From assembly GCA_947034895.1 (NCBI GenBank), contig OX344763.1, forward strand, positions 68,219,093 to 68,283,092: 64,000 nucleotides of DNA, read 5' to 3'. The translations under genes were made by a program, and so were the position numbers. Origin of the DNA: Rhytidiadelphus loreus. Taxonomy: Eukaryota; Streptophyta; Bryopsida; Hypnales; Hylocomiaceae. The notes under the pieces are model-generated. The model had not been told where the DNA came from. It saw nothing but the letters and a program-made list of their open reading frames with translations, and did no database searches. How positions within the stretch are numbered: position 1 is the stretch's first letter; every line of letters begins with the position of its first letter. Shown here one piece after another: positions 1 to 10,295 of the stretch.

Positions 1-107
1 AACACATTGAATGAACTTGTACATGGAATGGAATTATGGATTTTGAACCATGTATACTACTTTAATATGCAAAAATATATAAAGTCATTAAATCCCTATC
101 AAGAAGA
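1..107 (+). repeat. Partial W-type monomer cut by the window start
   Basis: The 3' part of a W monomer, recognisable by ACATGG, GGATTTTGAACC and AATATGC. It carries ATGTATACTAC where other W monomers have ATGCTTACTAC. Its AAAAATATATAAAG tail is the early-domain form of W. Confidence 0.9.
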
Positions 108-458
108 ATGGGAAACATGTGGTGCAAGTTGCAAATATTCATAAACTCAAGAATTCAAAGAAATACGCAATTGCTCATCACATTGAATGAACTTGTACGT
201 GGAATGGAAAATGGAATTTCAACTACACCTAGTACTATAATTCGCAAAAGTGTATAAAGTCATTGAATTCCTATCAAGAAGAATGGGAAACATGAGGTGC
301 AAGTTGCAAATATTCATAAACTCAAGAATTCAATGAAATACGCAATTGCTCATCACATTGAATGAACTTGTACGGGGAATGGAAATATGGAATTTGAACC
401 ATGCCTACTACTTTAATTCGCAAAAGTATATAAAGTCATTGAATTCCTATCAAGAAGA

Positions 459-636
459 ATGAAAAACATGAGGTGCAGGTTGCAAATATATTTATAAACT
501 CAAGAATTCAAAGAAATACGCAATTGCTCAACACATTGAATGAACTTGTACGTGGAATGGAAATATGGAATATGAACCATGCCTACTACTTTAATTCGCA
601 AAAGTATATAAAGTCATTGAATCCCTATCAAGAAGA
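459..636 (+). repeat. 178-bp M monomer with a 2-bp insertion
   Basis: This unit starts ATGAAAAACATGAGG and has GCAGGTTGCAAATATATTTATAAAC where others read GCAAGTTGCAAATATTCATAAAC. The net gain is 2 bp in an AT stretch. It is the only ATGAAAAAC head found before about 18.9 kb. Confidence 0.85.
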
Positions 637-2743
637 ATGGGAAACATGTCGTGCAAGTTGCAAATATTCATAAACTCAAGAATTCAAAGAAATACGCAAT
701 TGCTCATCACATTGACTGAACTTGTACGTGGAATGGAAATATGGAATATGAACCATGCCTACTACTTTAATTCGCAAAAGTATATAAAGTCATTGAATCC
801 CTATCAAGAAGAATGGGAAACATGTCGTGCAAGTTGCAAATATTCATAAACTCAAGAATTCAAAGAAATACGCAATTCCTTAGCACATTGAATGACGTTG
901 TACGTGGAATGGATTATGGAATTCCAACTACACCTAGTACTTTAATTCGCAAAAGTATATAAAGTCATTGAATTCCTATCAAGAAGAATGGGAAACATGA
1001 GGTGCAAGTTGCAAATATTCATAAACTCAAGAATTCAATGAAATACGCAATTGCTCATCACATTGAATGAACTTGTACGGGGAATGGAAATATGGAATTT
1101 GAACCATGCCTACTACTTTAATTCGCAAAAGTATATAAAGTCATTGAATTCCTATCAAGAAGAATGGGAAACATGTCGTGCAAGTTGCAAATATTCATAA
1201 ACTCAAGAATTCAAAGAAATACGCAATTGCTCAATACATTGAATGAACTTGTACGTGGAATGGATTATGGAATTTCAACTACACCTAGTACTATAATTCG
1301 CAAAAGTGTATAAAGTCATTGAATTCCTATCAAGAAGAATGGGAAACATGAGGTGCAAGTTGCAAATATTCATAAACTCAAGAATTCAATGAAATACGCA
1401 ATTGCTCATCACATTGAATGAACTTGTACGGGGAATGGAAATATGGAATTTGAACCATGCCTACTACTTTAATTCGCAAAAGTATATAAAGTCATTGAAT
1501 CCCTATCAAGAAGAATGGGAAACATGTCGTGCAAGTTGCAAATATTCATAAACTCAAGAATTCAAAGAAATACGCAATTGCTCATCACATTGAATGAACT
1601 TGTACGGGGAATGGAAATATGGAATATGAACCATGCCTACTACTTTAATTCGCAAAAGTATATAGAGTCATTGAATTCCTATCAAGAAGAATGGGAAACA
1701 TGAGGTGCAAGTTGCAAATATTCATAAACTCAAGAATTCAATGAAATACGCAATTGCTCATCACATTGAATGAACTTGTACGGGGAATGGAAATATGGAA
1801 TTTGAACCATGCCTACTACTTTAATTCGCAAAAGTATATAAAGTCATTGAATTCCTATCAAGAAGAATGGGAAACATGTCGTGCAAGTTGCAAATATTCA
1901 TAAACTCAAGAATTCAAAGAAATACGCAATTGCTCATCACATTGAATGAACTTGTACGTGGAATGGATTATGGAATTTCAACTACACCTAGTACTATAAT
2001 TCGTAAAAGTGTATAAAGTCATTGAATTCCTATCAAGAAGAATGGGAAACATGAGGTGCAAGTTGCAAATATTCATAAACTCAAGAATTCAATGAAATAC
2101 GCAATTGCTCATCACATTGAATGAACTTGTACGGGGAATGGAAATATGGAATATAAACCATGCCTACTACTTTAATTCGCAAAAGTATATAGAGTCATTG
2201 AATTCCTATCAAGAAGAATGGGAAACATGAGGTGCAAGTTGCAAATATTCATAAACTCAAGAATTCAAAGAAATACGCAATTCCTTAGCACATTGAATGA
2301 CGTTGTACGTGGAATGGATTATGGAATTCCAACTACACCTAGTACTTTAATTCGCAAAAGTATATAAAGTCATTGAATCCCTATCAAGAAGAATGGGAAA
2401 CATGTCGTGCAAGTTGCAAATATTCATAAACTCAAGAATTCAAAGAAATACGCAATTCCTTAGCACATTGAATGACGTTGTACGTGGAATGGATTATGGA
2501 ATTCCAACTACACCTAGTACTTTAATTCGCAAAAGTATATAAAGTCATTGAATTCCTATCAAGAAGAATGGGAAACATGAGGTGCAAGTTGCAAATATTC
2601 ATAAACTCAAGAATTCAATGAAATACGCAATTGCTCATCACATTGAATGAACTTGTACGGGGAATGGAAATATGGAATATGAACCATGCCTACTACTTTA
2701 ATTCGCAAAAGTATATAGAGTCATTGAATTCCTATCAAGAAGA

Positions 2744-2919
2744 ATGGGAAACATGAGGTGCAAGTTGCAAATATTCATAAACTCAAGAATTCAAAGAAAT
2801 ACGCAATTGCTCAACACATTGAATGAACTTGTACGTGGAATGGAAATATGGAATATGAACCATGCCTACTACTTTAATTCGCAAAAGTATATAAAGTCAT
2901 TGAATCCCTATCAAGAAGA
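2744..2919 (+). repeat. Exemplar of monomer type M (176 bp)
   Basis: M carries ACGTGG or ACGGGG followed by AAATATGGAATATGAACC, ATGCCTACTACT and AATTCGC. The 5' part is either TTCAAAG with GCTCAAC or TTCAATG with GCTCATC. Tail variants are GTATATAAAG, GTATATAGAG and GTATATGAAG, and these recur with position in the modules. Dyads in this copy are TGCAAGTTGCA at 2759-2769 and GCAATTGC at 2803-2810. A TATATAAAG motif lies at 2888-2896. Confidence 0.95.
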
Positions 2920-3094
2920 ATGGGAAACATGTCGTGCAAGTTGCAAATATTCATAAACTCAAGAATTCAAAGAAATACGCAATTCCTTAGCACATTGAAT
3001 GACGTTGTACGTGGAATGGATTATGGAATTCCAACTACACCTAGTACTTTAATTCGCAAAAGTATATAAAGTCATTGAATTCCTATCAAGAAGA
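2920..3094 (+). repeat. Exemplar of monomer type C (175 bp)
   Basis: C is the most distinct type. It has CCTTAGC (or CTTTAGC) in place of GCTCANC, GACGTTG in place of AACTTG, and ATTATGGAATTCCAACTACACCTAG in the body. A 1-bp deletion just before TATGG makes it 175 bp. It holds a perfect 10-bp palindrome, TGGAATTCCA, at 3024-3033 and two ACGT cores at 3002-3005 and 3009-3012. It lacks the GCAATTGC palindrome of the other types. C dominates the last 5.8 kb of the window. Confidence 0.95.
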
Positions 3095-3270
3095 ATGGGA
3101 AACATGAGGTGCAAGTTGCAAATATTCATAAACTCAAGAATTCAATGAAATACGCAATTGCTCATCACATTGAATGAACTTGTACGGGGAATGGAAATAT
3201 GGAATTTGAACCATGCCTACTACTTTAATTCGCAAAAGTATATAAAGTCATTGAATTCCTATCAAGAAGA
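3095..3270 (+). repeat. Exemplar of monomer type L (176 bp)
   Basis: L differs from M mainly by GGAATTTGAACC in place of GGAATATGAACC. It typically has TTCAATG, GCTCATC and ACGGGG. The tail is often GTATATAGAG with TTGAATTCC. A sub-lineage with AAAACTATATAAAG occurs only at roughly 4.2-14 kb (an M form of this tail is also found there). Another sub-lineage with ACATGG occurs in pairs inside the W-W-L-L-W-D-M-M module at 24.7-45.8 kb. Confidence 0.95.
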
Positions 3271-3445
3271 ATGGGAAACATGTCGTGCAAGTTGCAAATA
3301 TTCATAAACTCAAGAATTCAAAGAAATACGCAATTCCTTAGCACATTGAATGACGTTGTACGTGGAATGGATTATGGAATTCCAACTACACCTAGTACTT
3401 TAATTCGCAAAAGTATATAAAGTCATTGAATTCCTATCAAGAAGA

Positions 3446-3621
3446 ATGGGAAACATGAGGTGCAAGTTGCAAATATTCATAAACTCAAGAATTCAAAGAA
3501 ATACGCAATTGCTCAACACATTGAATGAACTTGCACATGGAATGGAATTATGGATTTTGAACCATGCTTACTACTTTAATATGCAAAAATATATAAAGTC
3601 ATTAAATCCCTATCAAGAAGA
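3446..3621 (+). repeat. Exemplar of monomer type W (176 bp)
   Basis: W is defined by linked changes in the second half of the unit: usually GCTCAACAC, then ACATGG (here the copy has a GCACATGG variant), AATTATGGATTTTGAACC, ATGCTTACTACT, AATATGC and CATTAAATCC. The monomer after it usually starts with ATGTGG. W has the fewest CpG sites, with one in this copy (TACGC). Before about 15.4 kb its tail reads AAAAATATATAAAG, and after 16.2 kb AAAAGTATATAAAG or the GAG variant. The last W in the window is at 50172-50347. Confidence 0.95.
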
Positions 3622-3796
3622 ATGGGAAACATGTGGTGCAAGTTGCAAATATTCATAAACTCAAGAATTCAAAGAAATACGCAATTGCTCATCACATTGA
3701 ATGAACTTGTACGTGGAATGGATTATGGAATTTCAACTACACCTAGTACTATAAATCGTAAAAGTGTATAAAGCCATTGAATTCCTATCAAGAAGA
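3622..3796 (+). repeat. Exemplar of monomer type D (175 bp)
   Basis: D shares the 1-bp deletion and the ACTACACCTAGTACT body with C. Its 5' half is W/M/L-like (GCTCATC, AACTTGTACGTGG), it reads GGAATTTCAACT rather than GGAATTCCAACT, and it has CTATAATTCG followed by GTGTATAAAG. It looks like an old recombinant between a C-like 3' part and an M/L-like 5' part. This copy belongs to the ATAAATCGT sub-lineage of the first 15.5 kb. D usually follows W, as it does here. Confidence 0.93.
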
Positions 3797-4498
3797 ATGG
3801 GAAACATGAGGTGCAAGTTGCAAATATTCATAAACTCAAGAATTCAATGAAATACGCAATTGCTCATCACATTGAATGAACTTGTACGGGGAATGGAAAT
3901 ATGGAATATGAACCATGCCTACTACTTTAATTCGCAAAAGTATATAGAGTCATTGAATTCCTATCAAGAAGAATGGGAAACATGATGTGCAAGTTGCAAA
4001 TATTCATAAACTCAAGAATTCAAAGAAATACGCAATTGCTCAACACATTGAATGAACTTGTACGTGGAATGGATTATGGAATTTCAACTACACCTAGTAC
4101 TATAATTCGTAAAAGTGTATAAAGCCATTGAATTCCTATCAAGAAGAATGGGAAACATGAGGTGCAAGTTGCAAATATTCATAAACTCAAGAATTCAATG
4201 AAATACGCAATTGCTCATCACATTGAATGAACTTGTACGGGGAATGGAAATATGGAATATGAACCATGCCTACTACTTTAATTCGCAAAACTATATAAAG
4301 TCATTGAATCCCTATCAAGAAGAATGGGAAACATGTCGTGCAAGTTGCAAATATTCATAAACTCAAGAATTCAAAGAAATACGCAATTGCTCATCACATT
4401 GAATGAACTTGTACGTGGAATGGATTATGGAATTTCAACTACACCTAGTACTATAATTCGTAAAAGTGTATAAAGTCATTGAATTCCTATCAAGAAGA

Positions 4499-5728
4499 AT
4501 GGGAAACATGAGGTGCAAGTTGCAAATATTCATAAACTCAAGAATTCAATGAAATACGCAATTGCTCATCACATTGAATGAACTTGTACGGGGAATGGAA
4601 ATATGGAGTATGAACCATGCCTACTACTTTAATTCGCAAAAGTATATAGAGTCATTGAATTCCTATCAAGAAGAATGGGAAACATGAGGTGCAAGTTGCA
4701 AATATTCATAAATTCAAGAATTCAAAGAAATACGCAATTCCTTAGCACATTGAATGACGTTGTACGTGGAATGGATTATGGAATTCCAACTACACCTAGT
4801 ACTTTAATTCGCAAAAGTATATAAAGTCATTGAATTCCTATCAAGAAGAATGGGAAACATGAGGTGCAAGTTGCAAATATTCATAAACTCAAGAATTCAA
4901 TGAAATACGCAATTGCTCATCACATTGAATGAACTTGTACGGGGAATGGAAATATGGAATTTGAACCATGCCTACTACTTTAATTCGCAAAAGTATATAA
5001 AGTCATTGAATTCCTATCAAGAAGAATGGGAAACATGTCGTGCAAGTTGCAAATATTCATAAACTCAAGAATTCAAAGAAATACGCAATTGCTCATCACA
5101 TTGAATGAACTTGTACGGGGAATGGAAATATGGAATTTGAACCATGCCTACTACTTTAATTCGCAAAACTATATAAAGTCATTGAATCCCTATCAAGAAG
5201 AATGGGAAACATGTCGTGCAAGTTGCAAATATTCATAAACTCAAGAATTCAAAGAAATACGCAATTGCTCAACACATTGAATGAACTTGTACATGGAATG
5301 GAATTATGGATTTTGAACCATGCTTACTACTTTAATATGCAAAAATATATAAAGTCATTAAATCCCTATCAAGAAGAATGGGAAACATGTGGTGCAAGTT
5401 GCAAATATTCATAAACTCAAGAATTCAAAGAAATACGCAATTGCTCATCACATTGAATGAACTTGTACGTGGAATGGATTATGGAATTTCAACTACACCT
5501 AGTACTATAAATCGTAAAAGTGTATAAAGCTATTGAATTCCTATCAAGAAGAATGGGAAACATGAGGTGCAAGTTGCAAATATTCATAAACTCAGGAATT
5601 CAATGAAATACGCAATTGCTCATCACATTGAATGAACTTGTACGGGGAATGGAAATATGGAATATGAACCATGCCTACTACTTTAATTCGCAAAAGTATA
5701 TAGAGTCATTGAATTCCTATCAAGAAGA
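4499..5728. repeat. Seven-monomer module, copy 2 (fourth unit replaced)
   Basis: Monomer starts are 4499 (M, with a private GGAGTATGAACC), 4675 (C, with CATAAATTC), 4850 (L), 5026, 5202 (W), 5378 (D) and 5553 (M, with ACTCAGGAATTC). The unit at 5026 is an L with the AAAACTATA tail where the other copies have C. The private changes are repeated at 9065-10295. Confidence 0.82.
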
Positions 5729-6957
5729 ATGGGAAACATGAGGTGCAAGTTGCAAATATTCATAAACTCAAGAATTCAATGAAATACGCAATTGCTCATC
5801 ACATTGAATGAACTTGTACGGGGAATGGAAATATGGAATTTGAACCATGCCTACTACTTTAATTCGCAAAACTATATAAAGTCATTGAATCCCTATCAAG
5901 AAGAATGGGAAACATGTCGTGCAAGTTGCAAATATTCATAAACTCAAGAATTCAAAGAAATACGCAATTGCTCATCACATTGAATGAACTTGTACGGGGA
6001 ATGGAAATATGGAATTTGAACCATGCCTACTACTTTAATTCGCAAAACTATATAAAGTCATTGAATCCCTATCAAGAAGAATGGGAAACATGTCGTGCAA
6101 GTTGCAAATATTCATAAACTCAAGAATTCAAAGAAATACGCAATTCCTTAGCACATTGAATGACGTTGTACGTGGAATGGATTATGGAATTCCAACTACA
6201 CCTAGTACTTTAATTCGCAAAAGTGTATAAAGTCATTGAATTCCTATCAAGAAGAATGGGAAACATGAGGTGCAAGTTGCAAATATTCATAAACTCAAGA
6301 ATTCAATGAAATACGCAATTGCTCAACACATTGAATGAACTTGTACGTGGAATGGAAATATGGAATATGAACCATGCCTACTACTTTAATTCGCAAAAGT
6401 ATATGAAGTCATTGAATCCCTATCAAGAAGAATGGGAAACATGTCGTGCAAGTTGCAAATATTCATAAACTCAAGAATTCAAAGAAATACGCAATTCCTT
6501 AGCACATTGAATGACGTTGTACGTGGAATGGATTATGGAATTCCAACTACACCTAGTACTTTAATTCGCAAAAGTGTATAAAGTCATTGAATTCCTATCA
6601 AGAAGAATGGGAAACATGAGGTGCAAGTTGCAAATATTCATAAACTCAAGAATTCAATGAAATACGCAATTGCTCATCACATTGAAAGAACTTGTACGGG
6701 GAATGGAAATATGGAATTTGAACCATGCCTACTACTTTAATTCGCAAAAGTATATAGAGTCATTGAATTCCTATCAAGAAGAATGGGAAACATGTCGTGC
6801 AAGTTGCAAATATTCATAAACTCAAGAATTCAAAGAAATACGCAATTCCTTAGCACAATGAATGACGTTGTACGTGGAATGGATTATGGAATTTCAACTA
6901 CACCTAGTACTTTAATTCGCAAAAGTATATAAAGTCATTGAATTCCTATCAAGAAGA

Positions 6958-7133
6958 ATGGGAAACATGAGGTGCAAGTTGCAAATATTCATAAACTCAA
7001 GAATTCAAAGAAATACGCAATTGCTCAACACATTGAATGAACTTGTACGTGGAATGGAAATATGGAATATGAACCATGCCTACTACTTTAATATGCAAAA
7101 ATATATAGAGTCATTGAATTCCTATCAAGAAGA
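6958..7133 (+). repeat. Chimeric M/W monomer
   Basis: M-like through GGAATATGAACCATGCCTACT, then W-like AATATGCAAAAATATA. The tail is TAGAGTCATTGAATTCC, so only a short W tract is present, which fits gene conversion. A related unit at 11350 carries a longer W tail through CATTAAATCC and, as expected, is followed by an ATGTGG head. Confidence 0.8.
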
Positions 7134-7484
7134 ATGGGAAACATGAGGTGCAAGTTGCAAATATTCATAAACTCAAGAATTCAAAGAAATACGCAATTGC
7201 TCAACACATTGAATGAACTTGTACGTGGAATGGAAATATGGAATATGAACCATGCCTACTACTTTAATTCGCAAAAGTATATAAAGTCATTGAATCCCTA
7301 TCAAGAAGAATGGGAAACATGTCGTGCAAGTTGCAAATATTCATAAACTCAAGAATTCAAAGAAATACGCAATTCCTTAGCACATTGAATGACGTTGTAC
7401 GTGGAATGGATTATGGAATTCCAACTACACCTAGTACTTTAATTCGCAAAAGTATATAAAGTCATTGAATTCCTATCAAGAAGA

Positions 7485-8713
7485 ATGGGAAACATGAGGT
7501 GCAAGTTGCAAATATTCATAAACTCAAGAATTCAAAGAAATACGCAATTGCTCAACACATTGAATGAACTTGTACGTGGAATGGAAATATGGAATATGAA
7601 CCATGCCTACTACTTTAATTCGCAAAAGTATATAAAGTCATTGAATCCCTATCAAGAAGAATGGGAAACATGTCGTGCAAGTTGCAAATATTCATAAACT
7701 CAAGAATTCAAAGAAATACGCAATTCCTTAGCACATTGAATGACGTTGTACGTGGAATGGATTATGGAATTCCAACTACACCTAGTACTTTAATTCGCAA
7801 AAGTATATAAAGTCATTGAATTCCTATCAAGAACAATGGGAAACATGAGGTGCAAGTTGCAAATATTCATAAACTCAAGAATTCAATGAAATACGCAATT
7901 GCTCATCACATTGAATGAACTTGTACGGGGAATGGAAATATGGAATTTGAACCATGCCTACTACTTTAATTCGCAAAAGTATATAAAGTCATTGAATTCC
8001 TATCAAGAAGAATGGGAAACATGTCGTGCAAGTTGCAAATATTCATAAACTCAAGAATTCAAAGAAATACGCAATTCCTTAGCACATTGAATGACGTCGT
8101 ACGTGGAATGGATTATGGAATTCCAACTACACCTAGTACTTTAATTCGCAAAAGTATATAAAGTCATTGAATTCCTATCAAGAAGAATGGGAAACATGAG
8201 GTGCAAGTTGCAAATATTCATAAACTCAAGAATTCAAAGAAATACGCAATTGCTCAACACATTGAATGAACTTGTACATGGAATGGAATTATGGATTTTG
8301 AACCATGCTTACTACTTTAATATGCAAAAATATATAAAGTCATTAAATCCCTATCAAGAAGAATGGGAAACATGTGGTGCAAGTTGCAAATATTCATAAA
8401 CTCAAGAATTCAAAGAAATACGCAATTGCTCATCACATTGAATGAACTTGTACGTGGAATGGATTATGGAATTTCAACTACACCTAGTACTATAAATCGT
8501 AAAAGTGTATAAAGCCATTGAATTCCTATCAAGAAGAATGGGAAACATGAGGTGCAAGTTGCAAATATTCATAAACTCAAGAATTCAATGAAATACGCAA
8601 TTGCTCATCACATTGAATGAACTTGTACGGGGAATGGAAATATGGAATATGAACCATGCCTACTACTTTAATTCGCAAAAGTATATAGAGTCATTGAATT
8701 CCTATCAAGAAGA
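7485..8713. repeat. Seven-monomer module M-C-L-C-W-D-M, copy 3
   Basis: Monomer starts are 7485, 7661, 7836, 8012, 8187, 8363 and 8538, with the order and length of copy 1 at a constant lag of 4741 bp. Private changes include CAAGAACAATGGG just before 7836 and GACGTCGTACG in the C unit at 8012. Confidence 0.85.
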
Positions 8714-9064
8714 ATGGGAAACATGAGGTGCAAGTTGCAAATATTCATAAACTCAAGAATTCAAAGAAATACGCAATTGCTCAACACATTGAATGAACTT
8801 GTACGTGGAATGGAAATATGGAATATGAACCATGCCTACTACTTTAATTCGCAAAACTATATAAAGTCATTGAATCCCTATCAAGAAGAATGGGAAACAT
8901 GTCGTGCAAGTTGCAAATATTCATAAACTCAAGAATTCAAAGAAATACGCAATTGCTCATCACATTGAATGAACTTGTACGTGGAATGGATTATGGAATT
9001 TCAACTACACCTAGTACTATAATTCGTAAAAGTGTATAAAGTCATTGAATTCCTATCAAGAAGA

Positions 9065-10295
9065 ATGGGAAACATGAGGTGCAAGTTGCAAATATTCATA
9101 AACTCAAGAATTCAATGAAATACGCAATTGCTCATCACATTGAATGAACTTGTACGGGGAATGGAAATATGGAGTATGAACCATGCCTACTACTTTAATT
9201 CGCAAAAGTATATAGAGTCATTGAATTCCTATCAAGAAGAATGGGAAACATGAGGTGCAAGTTGCAAATATTCATAAATTCAAGAATTCAAAGAAATACG
9301 CAATTCCTTAGCACATTGAATGACGTTGTACGTGGAATGGATTATGGAATTCCAACTACACCTAGTACTTTAATTCGCAAAAGTATATAAAGTCATTGAA
9401 TTCCTATCAAGAAGAATGGGAAACATGAGGTGCAAGTTGCAAATATTCATAAACTCAAGAATTCAATGAAATACGCAATTGCTCATCACATTGAATGAAC
9501 TTGTACGGGGAATGGAAATATGGAATTTGAACCATGCCTACTACTTTAATTCGCAAAAGTATATAAAGTCATTGAATTCCTATCAAGAAGAATGGGAAAC
9601 ATGTCGTGCAAGTTGCAAATATTCATAAACTCAAGAATTCAAAGAAATACGCAATTCCTTAGCACATTGAATGACGTTGTACGTGGAATGAATTATGGAA
9701 TTCCAACTACACCTAGTACTTTAATTCGCAAAAGTATATAAAGTCATTGAATTCCTATCAAGAAGAATGGGAAACATGAGGTGCAAGTTGCAAATATTCA
9801 TAAACTCAAGAATTCAAAGAAATACGCAATTGCTCAACACATTGAATGAACTTGTACATGGAATGGAATTATGGATTTTGAACCATGCTTACTACTTTAA
9901 TATGCAAAAATATATAAAGTCATTAAATCCCTATCAAGAAGAATGGGAAACATGTGGTGCAAGTTGCAAATATTCATAAACTCAAGAATTCAAAGAAATA
10001 CGCAATTGCTCATCACATTGAATGAACTTGTACGTGGAATGGATTATGGAATTTCAACTACACCTAGTACTATAAATCGTAAAAGTGTATAAAGCTATTG
10101 AATTCCTATCAAGAAGAATGGGAAACATGAGGTGCAAGTTGCAAATATTCATAAACTCAGGAATTCAATGAAATACGCAATTGCTCATCACATTGAATGA
10201 ACTTGTACGGGGAATGGAAATATGGAATATGAACCATGCCTACTACTTTAATTCGCAAAAGTATATATAAAGTCATTGAATTCCTATCAAGAAGA
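9065..10295. repeat. Seven-monomer module M-C-L-C-W-D-M, copy 4
   Basis: Monomer starts are 9065, 9241, 9416, 9592, 9767, 9943 and 10118. It repeats the rare GGAGTATGAACC, CATAAATTC and ACTCAGGAATTC changes of the module at 4499, at a lag of 4565-4566 bp. Its fourth unit is C with GGAATGAATTATGG, a change also found near 12.68 and 15.14 kb. The last unit has the 2-bp TA insertion. Confidence 0.83.
10118..10295 (+). repeat. 178-bp M monomer with a TA insertion
   Basis: The tail reads AAAAGTATATATAAAG instead of AAAAGTATATAAAG or GTATATAGAG, adding one TA step. The unit also carries ACTCAGGAATTC. That change is shared with its counterpart at 5553, which has no insertion, so the insertion postdates the duplication. 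Confidence 0.88.

Larger units (their letters stand above)
2744..3972. repeat. Seven-monomer module M-C-L-C-W-D-M, copy 1
   Basis: Monomer starts are 2744 (M), 2920 (C), 3095 (L), 3271 (C), 3446 (W), 3622 (D) and 3797 (M with a GAG tail), 1229 bp in all. The same order and spacing return at 7485, 12054 and 14515, and with small changes at 4499 and 9065. Confidence 0.85.

Noticed and set aside
2878..2894. CENP-B box at TTCGCAAAAGTATATAA
   Set aside because: Only the first part (TTCG, four bases, A) fits the known 17-bp box. The essential CGGG near the 3' end is absent in the monomers examined. Lack of the box does not argue against a centromere, since many lack it.
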